A DNA stretch of 35,032 nt, taken from positions 1 through 35,032 of the IMG/VR virus record IMGVR_UViG_3300011270_000012; one strand, written 5' to 3'. How positions within the stretch are numbered: position 1 is the first letter of the stretch; each line of letters opens with the position of its first letter. Positions 22,064-31,466 of the stretch are shown here, in pieces. The position numbers were made by a program, and so were the translations under genes. The DNA comes from a virus. The notes beneath the pieces are model-generated. The model was not told the origin of the DNA. It did no database searches and saw only the letters and a program-made list of their open reading frames with translations.

Positions 22064-22747
22064 ATGAGTTACCCCAACGCCCCCGATTCCAATGCCATCG
22101 CAGGCGGTATCGCACTCATGCAACAGGGCATGCCGTCAAAGTTGCTGACATGGGCTACAACGCCTATCACCGCTAGTGCCAGCCCACAGGTAGTTACGGT
22201 TTCCAGCACTATCGGATTAAGCATTGGAATGACGCTCAATGTGGACGTGACCAATCCTGAGAATGTGGTGATCACAGCGGTTTCAGGATCAACGTTTAGC
22301 GCAATCTTTACAAAAAATCATGCGGCTACTGGCGGATCATGGACGATTGGTAGTGGTGTGCTCACCTATACGCTGGTCAAAGTCGGCGCGGTCACTGATC
22401 CAACGGACGTGACGACATACTGCTCAGTTACCTTTGACAAGGGCAAGACAGAGCGCAAAGCCGTAGGATGGCGCGTAAAAGCACATTCGGACTTCATGAT
22501 AGAGAGCGGATTTGAGATGAGCGATGCAACCATAGCGGAGCAAAACTTGATGACCACGCGTGATGTGCTTTTGCCTATCTACGCCGCTCAGATCTCGCTC
22601 AATAGCACTCCCGGCGTCTATCTGACAATGCTTGATACGGATGATGAGGCGAGATACAAGTTGTATCCGAATGGCCGCATATACCGCGTTCATCACCTTC
22701 CGGTCAGCGCGGTGCATGAATACAACATCACGGTTGGCAGTGTGTAG
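22064..22747 (+). CDS. Probable tail terminator with inserted beta module
   Basis: A 227-residue protein in the place of a tail terminator, between the gp10-like and tube genes. The N-terminal ALMQQGMPSKLLTWATTPI precedes an inserted module (about 38-95: VVTVSSTIGLSIGMTLNVDV ... TFSAIFTKNHAATGG) seen in many phage connector proteins and in the 14682 gene here. The rest has YTLVKVGAVTDPTDV, FDKGKTERKAVGWRVKAHSD and a final RIYRVHHLPVSAVHEYNITV. No exact family recognised; function from position. Confidence 0.55.
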   Translation: MSYPNAPDSNAIAGGIALMQQGMPSKLLTWATTPITASASPQVVTVSSTIGLSIGMTLNVDVTNPENVVITAVSGSTFSAIFTKNHAATGGSWTIGSGVLTYTLVKVGAVTDPTDVTTYCSVTFDKGKTERKAVGWRVKAHSDFMIESGFEMSDATIAEQNLMTTRDVLLPIYAAQISLNSTPGVYLTMLDTDDEARYKLYPNGRIYRVHHLPVSAVHEYNITVGSV

Positions 22748-22755
22748 GAGGTTCT

Positions 22756-22953
22756 ATGTGGATTGAAGAGTATAGCGGGAGCGGTTTTATTCCAGGGATA
22801 GCCGCTTCGGTGGCAACCGCTCCCTGTCGAATCAAATTTGATGACAATGGGGAAATCCTTGAAGTGGTGCCACCTGGGGGATTGTTTCGTGATGAGTTGC
22901 CACCTGAGACGAGTGGATCAACGCAATTCACACAAGTAGAGGAGGAGGTATAG
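22756..22953 (+). CDS. Small hypothetical protein before tail tube
   Basis: Sixty-five acidic residues (MWIEEYSGSGFIPGIAASVA ... DDNGEILEVVPPGG ... QFTQVEEEV) from ATG 22756, eight bases after the preceding stop, with AGGAGG upstream. The gene nearly abuts the tube gene, and GAGGAGGT at its own end supplies that gene's ribosome site. No family recognised. Confidence 0.6.
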   Translation: MWIEEYSGSGFIPGIAASVATAPCRIKFDDNGEILEVVPPGGLFRDELPPETSGSTQFTQVEEEV

Positions 22954-22956
22954 GAT

Positions 22957-24594
22957 ATGGGCGCGACACAGAGAGGAACGCTAGCACTCTTCGTAGAGCC
23001 AGCAGCGAACCAGGGGCGACAGGTATTATTACCTGAAACGGCCATAGGCACGCTCTCAATCACCACGCAGCCAAACACTATTCTTGCAGGCGTCCATATG
23101 CACCTGCTCATTATCGTCAAAGGGGCAACGGCGACAGGCACCGTCACCATCACCGGCAAGAAGAGCGATGGCAGCACCGCTGTTGCCGAGACGACGCCCA
23201 CTATTGCAGTAGCAACGCCAACACAGCCACAATCGGAGTACTGCACAAGCGGCACGTATAACACGATCAATGCTTCTGGTATCACGCTTGGTGGCTCTAA
23301 CCTGACCAATGCTACCATCACCGTCTACGGAATCTATGCAGGCACGAAACTGGTGCCGTGTAGTTACGAGACAAAAGAAAAGTTTGACTACGTTGACCCC
23401 AAAGACCAACGTGGATTGATGTATGGCACGACCAGGATGGCGCAGGAAATCAAGCACGTCACGCTTGATAAGTTCGACACGGAGAGCTTCTATCCTGACT
23501 CAGACTTGTGGTATGGCTACTCGGTGTGGGACAACAACCCAACGATCACGACCATACCAGCCACACCAACCGTAAAGATGGCGGCTACCGCTGTAACCAG
23601 TGCGCCATTCTCGCTCACCACGCAACCGGCTGCACCTGGAGAGATGTTGCAATTGGTCGTGACGGGAACTGCTGTCTATGGCACTATCGGCATTACTGGC
23701 GTCAATCAGTTTAACCAGGCAGCAACCGAAACTGTGGTTGCTTATGCTGGCGCTGGCACCTACTACTCTGCCAACATCTACTCAGCAGTCAACGCAACAG
23801 CGGTAACGATCACCGGACTCACTGGCGGATCACTGGCGATCAACGGTATATTCGGCACCAAGTGGGTATTCAAAATTGGCACGGCCACGCTCAACACACT
23901 GGCATTTGGGATCTTCAGTGGCACCGATTCGGCGGTCTATCCCTACGGTTTTGTCGATAGTGCCGATCTGGAAATGGATGCGTCCAAAGACATCAAGCTC
24001 ATCTGTAAATGTACGTCTCAGGACATGATCCCACTCGGCAACCGCGCAACCACGCTCCTGTCATCGTCTCGAATGCCGACACTTGGTCAGCCATTCGATA
24101 TGCCGACTGTTGGCTGGCAAAGCCTAATCTACATTGACTCGCTCTCAGGGACGGCGTTCACTACCGCGTACAACGACCTCCAGACGATCAAGATAGCCGT
24201 GCCGACAGGATGGAAGCCAACCTACACGGCCACCAATTCGCAGTTGTACAGTCGCGCTTATCAGGACGGTAGCATGATTAAAGTGAAGTTCGACGCATTA
24301 GTCGATTTCACCGATCTCATCCAATACGAGTTATGGCGACAGAATGTCAAGCAGTTAATCGGCGTCAAATTCATAAATCAGCAAACTGGCTACATTGGCA
24401 ATACATCAGGGACGCTCAACTACAAGTCATGGCAAATCACCATGCCAACAAAATACGAGATGTTTGAACGTGACCGCTCCAAAGAAAAAGTTGAAGCGAA
24501 GATAAGCGGCATTTGTGAGTATGAACCAACACTAGGGTACGCAGCGTTGCTAACGATAATCAACCAAGCGGCCCCAAATTATGCACTAACTTAG
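22957..24594 (+). CDS. Major tail (tube) protein with two inserted beta-sandwiches
   Basis: A 545-residue tube protein, much longer than the usual 150-250. Tube text is at 1-29, about 132-215, and 304-545 (KFDYVDPKDQRGLMYGTTRM, PYGFVDSADLEMDASKDIKL, FTTAYNDLQTIKIAVPTGWK, EVKAKISGICEYEPT-like end). Two homologous modules lie between, at about 30-131 and 216-303. Such modules on tail tubes stick out from the tail surface and are thought to aid attachment to glycans. Position just before the chaperone and tape measure supports the call. Confidence 0.75.
   Translation: MGATQRGTLALFVEPAANQGRQVLLPETAIGTLSITTQPNTILAGVHMHLLIIVKGATATGTVTITGKKSDGSTAVAETTPTIAVATPTQPQSEYCTSGTYNTINASGITLGGSNLTNATITVYGIYAGTKLVPCSYETKEKFDYVDPKDQRGLMYGTTRMAQEIKHVTLDKFDTESFYPDSDLWYGYSVWDNNPTITTIPATPTVKMAATAVTSAPFSLTTQPAAPGEMLQLVVTGTAVYGTIGITGVNQFNQAATETVVAYAGAGTYYSANIYSAVNATAVTITGLTGGSLAINGIFGTKWVFKIGTATLNTLAFGIFSGTDSAVYPYGFVDSADLEMDASKDIKLICKCTSQDMIPLGNRATTLLSSSRMPTLGQPFDMPTVGWQSLIYIDSLSGTAFTTAYNDLQTIKIAVPTGWKPTYTATNSQLYSRAYQDGSMIKVKFDALVDFTDLIQYELWRQNVKQLIGVKFINQQTGYIGNTSGTLNYKSWQITMPTKYEMFERDRSKEKVEAKISGICEYEPTLGYAALLTIINQAAPNYALT
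23044..23349 (+). repeat. Beta-sandwich module copy 1 (tail tube)
   Basis: Encodes about 100 residues beginning TLSITTQPNTILAG, with GTVTITGKKSDGSTAVAET and ATITVYGIYAG. Shares the pattern (S/T)-L/I-TTxP ... GTxxITG ... ET ... I-x-V-x-GI with copy 2 in the same gene and copy 3 in the tailspike; copy 1 has about 12 extra residues. Confidence 0.65.
23602..23863 (+). repeat. Beta-sandwich module copy 2 (tail tube)
   Basis: Encodes about 88 residues beginning APFSLTTQPAAPGEMLQLVV and ending TITGLTGGSLAINGIFG. It is closer to copy 3 in the tailspike (ITYTGLTSASINVNGL) than to copy 1 in its own gene, suggesting exchange between genes. Confidence 0.7.
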
Positions 24595-24609
24595 ATAAAA
24601 GGTAAAACA

Positions 24610-25077
24610 ATGGCAAGACGTAAACAAATACAAACCAAACAAATACAGGCGCCAAATTGGGATAACCATGAAATTGTGATTATCCGCTCAAAAACTGGCT
24701 ATGATGAAGAATGGGTACAGGACAAAAGCACCGTGATGACTGCTGGTCAGATGAACATGCAAATTCTGGGAGGTACTACCCAGAAACTGACGCTGATCAG
24801 ATGCATCGAATCGTGGACGTTCACCGATGCAAATAACCAACCGCTTCCCTGGCCTCCACTCTCGATGAGGGAAGCGGATAACGTGGCTATCTATCAGATT
24901 CGGGAGAAGAGCCTTGAGCACGTGTTTCCCGAAGATCGTAATTTCATTTTTACCGAGATCGGTGATCTCAGTCAGCCCATGAGCGAAGAGGAAAAAAAAC
25001 CGTCTTCACTGACTGCGCCGATTGGCTCTCAGGACGGACACGACGCCTACCTGAACCAATCATTGATTACTTCATGA
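24610..25077 (+). CDS. Tail assembly chaperone (gpG-like)
   Basis: A 155-residue protein directly before the tape measure, where siphoviruses keep their tail chaperones. The basic start (MARRKQIQTKQIQAPNW) precedes a core with EIVIIRSKTGYDEEWVQDKS, MTAGQMNMQILGGTTQKLTL, LIRCIESWTF and MREADNVAIYQIREKSLEHV, followed by an acidic tail. Near the end the message runs GAG GAA AAA AAA CCG, a run of eight A at 24992-24999. A -1 slip there opens a 68-codon extension to 25205. Chaperone by position and frameshift layout; sequence similarity not directly recalled. Confidence 0.7.
   Translation: MARRKQIQTKQIQAPNWDNHEIVIIRSKTGYDEEWVQDKSTVMTAGQMNMQILGGTTQKLTLIRCIESWTFTDANNQPLPWPPLSMREADNVAIYQIREKSLEHVFPEDRNFIFTEIGDLSQPMSEEEKKPSSLTAPIGSQDGHDAYLNQSLITS
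24992..24999 (+). promoter_or_regulatory. Candidate -1 ribosomal slippery run (A8)
   Basis: Zero frame reads GAA-AAA-AAA-CCG. A slip of one base back on A-AAA-AAA leads into ACC-GTC-TTC and an uninterrupted frame to TAA 25203-25205. This is the classical gpG/gpGT arrangement. The separate ATG at 25074 offers a coupling alternative. Confidence 0.5.
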
Positions 25078-25205
25078 TCAGACTTTTCGGGTGGGAGGCA
25101 TACCGTTTTCGCACTCCTGGGTGGGAGATCCAGGAGCAGATTGAGGTCTTGCGGGCGCGATTAGCAACGCACGTTGAACAAGAGGAATTTAGGGATTTTG
25201 TCTAA
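24999..25205 (+). CDS. Frameshifted chaperone extension (gpT-like)
   Basis: The -1 frame after the A8 run encodes 68 residues containing EPIIDYFMIRLFGWEAYRF and IEVLRARLATHVEQEEFRDF. The RLFGW and helical QEQIEVLRARL text resemble T-parts of tail chaperones, which recruit tape measure and tube protein. It may be reached by frameshift (product about 198 residues) or independently from ATG 25074, which overlaps the upstream stop as ATGA and would give 43 residues. No ribosome site is seen before 25074. Confidence 0.6.
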   Translation, partial: TVFTDCADWLSGRTRRLPEPIIDYFMIRLFGWEAYRFRTPGWEIQEQIEVLRARLATHVEQEEFRDFV

Positions 25206-25232
25206 CTGAAGTGGAAGAGGGGGGCGTGTGGT

Positions 25233-28115
25233 TTGACTGATCTTTCCTTAAATATTTTGCTGACCGCTTCGGATACGAGCATGTCATCAGCGGTGACCGC
25301 AGCAGGAAACGTCATTAAAAATCTTGCGTCCGGTAATGTGTTAGGTGCGGTTGCCGTCGCTGCTGCTGCTGCTGGCGCTGCTCTTGTTGGCATTGGCACG
25401 GTATCAGTGCAGGCGGCTGCCGATTTTCAGGCATCCACCACTAAAATCGCCTCCTATGCTGGACTTTCAGGCAAAGCTCTTGACCAAATGAAGCAAAGTT
25501 TGCTGGATATGTCTACACAGGTTGGGCAATCGCCAAAGGCGCTAGCTGATGCACTCTATCCGATTGTGAGTGCCGGCTATCAAGCGTCTGATGCGCTGAA
25601 TATCCTGAAACTCTCAGCACAGACGGCGGCGGCCAGTGGCGCTGATACCACAACGGTTGCCGATGGCTTAACAACGGTACTCAAAGCCTTTAACTTTCCG
25701 GCAAAAGATGCGGGGGCAGTGATGGATGTCTTAAACCAATCGGTCGCCAACGCAAAAACCACCTTCCCTGAACTCTCAAAGGTGATCGGCAAGCTCTCGC
25801 TTTCGGCGAACTCTGCGCATGTGCCGTTCGTGGATATGAATGCAGCGCTTGATGTGCTTACGACGCATGGTTTTCCATCTGTCGCACAGGCGAGTAACTC
25901 TCTCGGCAATCTTTTTACACAAGTTGGTGTCAAAACCGATGCACTACAAAAACACGCGCAGCAATTAGGATTACAGGGCTTCGATGCTGCAAAATTCTCA
26001 GCTATGAATCTTACTGACAAGATTGATTATTTGAACAAAGCCACTGGCGGCAATCAAGCAGAAATCCTAAAAATGCTAGGCGGGAGCACACTCGCACTCA
26101 AAGCATTCAACGCGCTCTCAGGGGGAGCAAAAGATTACAAGACTGACTTGGACCTCCTCAACAACTCACAAGGCAAGACCGCAGCCGTCTTTAAGAATGC
26201 CAGCGATACCTATAACTTCCATATGCAACAAATGGGTGCGGCCTTCGATAAAGTGAAGATCGCCATCGGTGACCAATTGCTTCCTATCCTCTCTCGGTTC
26301 ATGGGATGGTTGACTCCCATCGTTACCGGATTTGCCGATTGGTTCACGAAATCGAATGTGCTACAAAACTCCATACAAACGCTAGGCACATGGATAAACA
26401 ATACCGGCAACTTCCTAAAACCACTGGTGCCAGTTATTCAGAATGTGGTGGGTTGGTTTGGCCAAATGTTTAACTCCATAGGCTCCAACCAAACGCTGTG
26501 GACCACCTTATGGAACGCATTGCAGCAAATAGGGCAATTTCTACAAACCACCTTCCAACCCGTCTGGCAACAACTTGTCGATACGTTTAATACCCAACTC
26601 AAACCCGCTTGGACGGATTTCATGACGCAGATCAAGCCCATGATGCCAATGTTACAACAATTAGGGCAGATCATTGGTGGTGTGCTGGTTGCCGATTTCA
26701 TCTTCTGGATAGGCGTGATCGGTGGCACTCTCGGCGCACTGGCAGGATTCTGGGCAGGGGCCATTCGCGCCATAGGCGGGATCGTGCAGTTTATATCAGG
26801 CGCGATCCAGACGGTTATGGGAATCGTTGCCTTCTTCCATGATTTCGTTACGGGTGATTGGGATAAGCTCGGCTCGGATCTGGGGGTTATCTGGGGCGGA
26901 ATCGTGAGAATGGTGCAGGGTGCCTGGAATGTGATAGCTGGAATCAGCGAGGCCGGAGTGAACATGATCATTGGGTTCCTCAATGGGTTTACCCAGGCGG
27001 CTCTCGGACCAATCAATGCGCTGCTCAATGCCGCGCATCAGGCTCCCATCACCATCGGTAAAATACCAACGCTCCATATCTCGACTCAAGTAGGAGGCGC
27101 GGCTACCTTCCAACCTTATCAGGCTCCTGCGACGACCAAGACGGCCACCAGTGCAGCACAATCGACGGTGCAATCGGCAGTTGCCAAAGCACAGCAACAG
27201 GCAGCACAGGCACAATTAGATGCGGCCAAAGCACAGGTGCAAGCTTGGACCGATCAACGAAAACAGCAGATAGCACTGACAAACCAGCAACAGGCGGCTC
27301 AACAGCAGCAGCAACAAAACATGAGCCAAATTCTTGCCTCGACCAATACGCCCACGACGAACGCGGTCGCGGCGGCATCGAACACCGCAACCGCTCAATC
27401 ACTCAAGCAACAACAGGCGGCTCAAGTGGCGGCAATGAAATTAGCCGATACGCAAAGTAAAGCCATTGCTACATCGGGATCATCACAGGTGCAAGCGCTC
27501 GTCGATGCAAGCAAACAAGCAGCAGCACAAGGCAATACATCACTTGCCGCGTACGACGCTGGCAAAGCGGCTACCCTCGCCAATCAGCAAAAGGCGGCGG
27601 CCACGAAAGCGGCAAATGCGGCTAAAACAGCAGCAAAAGCCGCCGCGTCCCTCGCCGCGAAAGCTGCGAAAGCTAGCGCTTCCCAGAAGAAGCACGCGCA
27701 AGTCTTAGCGGATGCTGCGGCCCGCCATGCTGCGACGCTGGCGGCGCAGGCGACCAAACTTGCTCAGAACGCTTCAAACCACAAAGCACTTGTGGCGACT
27801 ATTCAGCAATCGACAACGCAACTCACGTCGCAGCAATGTCCTGGTGACACGGGCGCTTTACCTTCGGCTCTGGGGGTGGCACTCCCAGATTATGCCACAG
27901 GCACGGGCTATGCGCAGAATGCGCCAGTGGTACAACAGGCACCAGCGCAAAGTACCGGCACCGTGCATCATCACTACCATGTGACGATACAGACAGATAG
28001 CAAAGATCCACAGCAGCACGGCAAGCAAGCAGCCGATGAGATTCAGAAGCGTATGGCGAAAGCGCTCCGAGGACAGGGGAATGCACCACGTTACACGTCA
28101 GGAGGGAGCCACTGA
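25233..28115 (+). CDS. Tail tape measure protein (TP901 type)
   Basis: A 960-residue tape measure that sets tail length; at the usual 0.15 nm per residue the tail would be about 140 nm. Residues about 60-260 match the TP901 core domain: FQASTTKIASYAGLSGKALD, LADALYPIVSAGYQASDALN, TTTVADGLTTVLKAFNF, FPELSKVIGKLSLSANSA. Hydrophobic stretches lie at 35-60 and 480-540 (VADFIFWIGVIGGTLGALAG), consistent with membrane insertion during DNA entry. From about 640 the protein is Ala/Gln/Lys-rich coiled coil, ending HHHYHVTIQTDSKD and a basic tail. TTG 25233, with AGAGGGGGG upstream, is the only start that fits the spacing. Confidence 0.9.
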   Translation: MTDLSLNILLTASDTSMSSAVTAAGNVIKNLASGNVLGAVAVAAAAAGAALVGIGTVSVQAAADFQASTTKIASYAGLSGKALDQMKQSLLDMSTQVGQSPKALADALYPIVSAGYQASDALNILKLSAQTAAASGADTTTVADGLTTVLKAFNFPAKDAGAVMDVLNQSVANAKTTFPELSKVIGKLSLSANSAHVPFVDMNAALDVLTTHGFPSVAQASNSLGNLFTQVGVKTDALQKHAQQLGLQGFDAAKFSAMNLTDKIDYLNKATGGNQAEILKMLGGSTLALKAFNALSGGAKDYKTDLDLLNNSQGKTAAVFKNASDTYNFHMQQMGAAFDKVKIAIGDQLLPILSRFMGWLTPIVTGFADWFTKSNVLQNSIQTLGTWINNTGNFLKPLVPVIQNVVGWFGQMFNSIGSNQTLWTTLWNALQQIGQFLQTTFQPVWQQLVDTFNTQLKPAWTDFMTQIKPMMPMLQQLGQIIGGVLVADFIFWIGVIGGTLGALAGFWAGAIRAIGGIVQFISGAIQTVMGIVAFFHDFVTGDWDKLGSDLGVIWGGIVRMVQGAWNVIAGISEAGVNMIIGFLNGFTQAALGPINALLNAAHQAPITIGKIPTLHISTQVGGAATFQPYQAPATTKTATSAAQSTVQSAVAKAQQQAAQAQLDAAKAQVQAWTDQRKQQIALTNQQQAAQQQQQQNMSQILASTNTPTTNAVAAASNTATAQSLKQQQAAQVAAMKLADTQSKAIATSGSSQVQALVDASKQAAAQGNTSLAAYDAGKAATLANQQKAAATKAANAAKTAAKAAASLAAKAAKASASQKKHAQVLADAAARHAATLAAQATKLAQNASNHKALVATIQQSTTQLTSQQCPGDTGALPSALGVALPDYATGTGYAQNAPVVQQAPAQSTGTVHHHYHVTIQTDSKDPQQHGKQAADEIQKRMAKALRGQGNAPRYTSGGSH

Positions 28116-31100
28116 TGTTAACGCTCATCCAAAGAATTGATAGAACAGACAGCATTCCTCGCGCCTCGATTGGCATTAGCCAGGTGCAGGGCGACCCAAT
28201 AGGGAAATTGAGTTTTACCCTGGAAGATCCAGGGAGTCAGATTCAGCTTGCTAGCCAGCAAGAAGTCATCGTATTCGATGAGAACGTTGCCCTGACTCCG
28301 AGTTTTATCGTGCCTAGCCCCTTCTCGGACAATTATCTAACTGATGCGGCAAGCACGACGAGCAACTACGCCTCCACGAATAATCCAGCAGGATCACCCG
28401 CTACCTGGACGCAAAACTTGCAAAGTGGTGGTGGTACCACATCACTCACAACCTATGCCGCCAGTGCCGCTAGCTCCACTATAGCGACTGCGGATAAGCT
28501 CTATATCACCGCTGGCACACCAACCACCGTCAATGCACTGGTCACCTGCAACGGTAGCACTGGATGGGGTGAAATCGTCTCACAAAGCAGTGCTACAGCG
28601 TGGCCTGCCCTCGGTGCCATTGGGAATCCGTCGGGCAAGGGATTCTTCATGGATACCACTATCCTTGATGGCAAGAGTATTGCAGCAGGCAACTGGTCTG
28701 GCAATGTCCGCATTAGCGCTAATGGGACAGGAACGATCACGGCCAATTTGACGGTACGGGTTTATAGGTATCATCCAGGCACGACTACCTACACCCTTAT
28801 CACGTCCTGGGTACTTAATGCGCAGAGTTGGACCACGACGATTAACACCGTCGCCTTGCCGTCCACAGCCGCCTCTGCTCTTGCCTTCGCAGCCGGTGAC
28901 AAGCTCTACATTGACTATTGGGCTAATATCACGGCCAATACCAGTGGGGCGGGTCAGCGGGTGAGAATGAATCGCCTGAGCGCCGATACCTCTGGACTGA
29001 CAGGAGACACCAATACACAAATTGTCTCGCCTGGTTACGGTGCTCCTGTCGTTATTGGCAATATTACCGCCAGCGCGGGGGTATCGGCGCTCCTCTTACT
29101 GAGTACCTGGACCGCGCAATATGCGACGATCAGCGCGACCATGACAACCTCTGACTTTGGAGGATTGGCGTTCAACGTCGTCGATACGAGCAACTACTAC
29201 CAGCTAGCCGTACGCGACGCCTCTTCACCTGTGCCAAACAGCCTTCAGCTTTTTAAGACGGTGGCAGGGACAGGGAGTGCTATTGGCTCCTCTCCGTCCA
29301 TTAGCTTTACGCGTGGCACCAGCCATACCATCAGCGTTACCACCACCAACGACGGTAGCGGCAATATGGTGATTGCGGTGAGCTTTGATGGTATTCAGGT
29401 GCTCACCTATACGGATAGTACTTCGCCACTTGGCAGTGGGCAGGTCGGACTACGCAATGATACCAGTAGCGGACACTCTTCCAGTATTTACACGGCGTTC
29501 TCAGCAAGCAGTAATGATGTGCCAACGCTCGTGAAATCGGTGCCAGCGCACAATTATGTCACGAACAATGATTTTGTCTATGGCAACTCTGGATGGGGTA
29601 CCTCGGCACCTATTGGCACTGTCACCTTCCCCCCTGTCCTGACTTTTGGACCAGGGGCAAAACTCAGCCTTTCCGTCAGTAACGCCGTGACCGTTGATGC
29701 CAGCGTTGTTGTCCAGATTATCCCCGGTCGCTACACTGTCATCGGTCAGAAATACTGTTTTTCGGCCATGATGAACATTACCACTGCTTTTGTGAACGCC
29801 GACACCTTCCTCTACCTCACCTATCTCGATGTGAACAATACGTTCCTGGGAACATCTCAACAGTTCTACACGGCGCTCACCAACGGCTACCAACGGGTGA
29901 GCATCACCGGGACAGCACCAGCCAATACCGTCTCTATCGAGATAGGCATTGGTATAGAAAGTAATGTCGCCGGTACCAATAGTGGCGCGGTTTCCTGGAC
30001 GGCGGTGCAATTTGAACCGGTGTGGTTCCCGAATCTCTATAGTTATCCGTCGCCGATCTGTGACTTTTTGCAGTCGGATTGCATTACGCTCCCCGACGGG
30101 ACGGCAACGCGGCTTGACCGCATATTCACCGGATCGATCACACACCGCAAGGCATCATATGGAGGCACAACGCGTTATTGGGAAGTAGAAGCAACGGGGC
30201 TAGACGGCATGCTGGAAAATGTCACGCTGGTAAATGCCAGTTACACGAGTATCACCGATCACGACATCATCACGGGTATTGTCAATGCACTCTCTCCACG
30301 TTATCTCTTCGCAAGCGATCCCAATCTTGTCGTGAGTACGCCACTCGCACTCGCCTATCGCAATGTACCGGTATGCGTAGCGGGTATTTCCATTGATTCT
30401 ATTCAGTACGCAGACGCGACGCTTAGGGAGGTGCTCAACTCGCTAGTCAACATGACTGGATTCCTAGCGGGCGTGGACAACTACTACAATGTCTACTACT
30501 TCCCTCCCTTCACCAACCTTGCACCATACGGATTCAGTGACAATCCCGATAACATCACGACCTTCTCGTATTATGACTACGAAAAGGAGTATGACGGTAC
30601 GCAACTGCAAAACGATATAAAGGTAGCAGGGACGACCTATGAAGTACAAATTACCGAGAATTTCACTGCTGGTGACGGTAGCCATAATCAGTTCATTGTG
30701 ACCGGCAACAAGACAGCCGGATTCTATCTTACCTACACATCGGCAGGGGCACTTGCCATTCCGCAGGTCACATTCGGGGGAACGCTACAAAGCACCGCCC
30801 TCGATACTGGCGTCGGTTTCGGCACCTCGCAAACGCTGATCCAGTACACCAATACCCACATCGGGATCGCGACAGGGATCAATGCTGGCACCTCAATCAG
30901 CGTCACGTATACCTATGATCCGCTAGCCTATGTCGAAGTGCAAGCGCCTGACAGCATCGCGAAGTATGGACGGCCCTTCTATGGCAAGATCAATGACACG
31001 AATTTGGCGTCGAATGCAAGTGCAGTCGCACGAGGAGAGGCGGAACTAGAAGAATATTCGGACGACAGGATCACCATCAACTTCAAGACCTGGAAGCTGC

Positions 31101-31459
31101 TCACACCCGGACAAATTATCGAATTTACGAGTACACTCGACAGTTATCCACTCACATCGACCTATGTGCTCCGTACCTTTGGCGGCACCCTCATCCTTGA
31201 CGGCACACCGGTAACCAAACAGCACTATGTGGTGCAAAAAGTGGACATCAAAGACTTGGGCTTCGACCCGGTATTCGGACAGATCAACGAATATGCAGTG
31301 CAGGCGGGGACGTATGTTGATGACTTTCTGGATTTCTTCAGAAACACCCAGAAGGCGATCAATAGGCCGGACCATGATCCGAACACGGTTATACAGCAAA
31401 CCAATCTGCTGCAACTAGACACACTGAACATTACCGATAGCTTGAATATCCACACATAG
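28115..31459 (+). CDS. Tail tip / hub protein with glycan-binding-like inserts
   Basis: A 1114-residue protein after the tape measure, where Dit/Tal-type hub proteins are found. The N-terminus (MLTLIQRIDRTDSIPRASIG ... GKLSFTLEDPGSQIQLASQQ) and the C-terminal third (from about 650: RIFTGSITHRKASYGGTTRY, DHDIITGIVNALSPRYLF, LREVLNSLVNMTGFLAGV) look like hub domains. Between them are beta-rich inserts: a LamG-like unit at about 338-465 (DFGGLAFNVVDTSNYYQLAV, VSFDGIQVLTYTD) and a carbohydrate-binding-like unit at about 477-640 (NYVTNNDFVYGNSGWG). The start shares a base with the tape measure stop (TGATG). Binding targets are inferred. Confidence 0.7.
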   Translation: MLTLIQRIDRTDSIPRASIGISQVQGDPIGKLSFTLEDPGSQIQLASQQEVIVFDENVALTPSFIVPSPFSDNYLTDAASTTSNYASTNNPAGSPATWTQNLQSGGGTTSLTTYAASAASSTIATADKLYITAGTPTTVNALVTCNGSTGWGEIVSQSSATAWPALGAIGNPSGKGFFMDTTILDGKSIAAGNWSGNVRISANGTGTITANLTVRVYRYHPGTTTYTLITSWVLNAQSWTTTINTVALPSTAASALAFAAGDKLYIDYWANITANTSGAGQRVRMNRLSADTSGLTGDTNTQIVSPGYGAPVVIGNITASAGVSALLLLSTWTAQYATISATMTTSDFGGLAFNVVDTSNYYQLAVRDASSPVPNSLQLFKTVAGTGSAIGSSPSISFTRGTSHTISVTTTNDGSGNMVIAVSFDGIQVLTYTDSTSPLGSGQVGLRNDTSSGHSSSIYTAFSASSNDVPTLVKSVPAHNYVTNNDFVYGNSGWGTSAPIGTVTFPPVLTFGPGAKLSLSVSNAVTVDASVVVQIIPGRYTVIGQKYCFSAMMNITTAFVNADTFLYLTYLDVNNTFLGTSQQFYTALTNGYQRVSITGTAPANTVSIEIGIGIESNVAGTNSGAVSWTAVQFEPVWFPNLYSYPSPICDFLQSDCITLPDGTATRLDRIFTGSITHRKASYGGTTRYWEVEATGLDGMLENVTLVNASYTSITDHDIITGIVNALSPRYLFASDPNLVVSTPLALAYRNVPVCVAGISIDSIQYADATLREVLNSLVNMTGFLAGVDNYYNVYYFPPFTNLAPYGFSDNPDNITTFSYYDYEKEYDGTQLQNDIKVAGTTYEVQITENFTAGDGSHNQFIVTGNKTAGFYLTYTSAGALAIPQVTFGGTLQSTALDTGVGFGTSQTLIQYTNTHIGIATGINAGTSISVTYTYDPLAYVEVQAPDSIAKYGRPFYGKINDTNLASNASAVARGEAELEEYSDDRITINFKTWKLLTPGQIIEFTSTLDSYPLTSTYVLRTFGGTLILDGTPVTKQHYVVQKVDIKDLGFDPVFGQINEYAVQAGTYVDDFLDFFRNTQKAINRPDHDPNTVIQQTNLLQLDTLNITDSLNIHT

Positions 31460-31466
31460 GAAGAAT

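Noticed and set aside
27590-27720. Ala/Lys-rich stretch as a histone-like gene
   Set aside because: It is in frame within the tape measure coiled coil; low-complexity shadows in other frames are expected.
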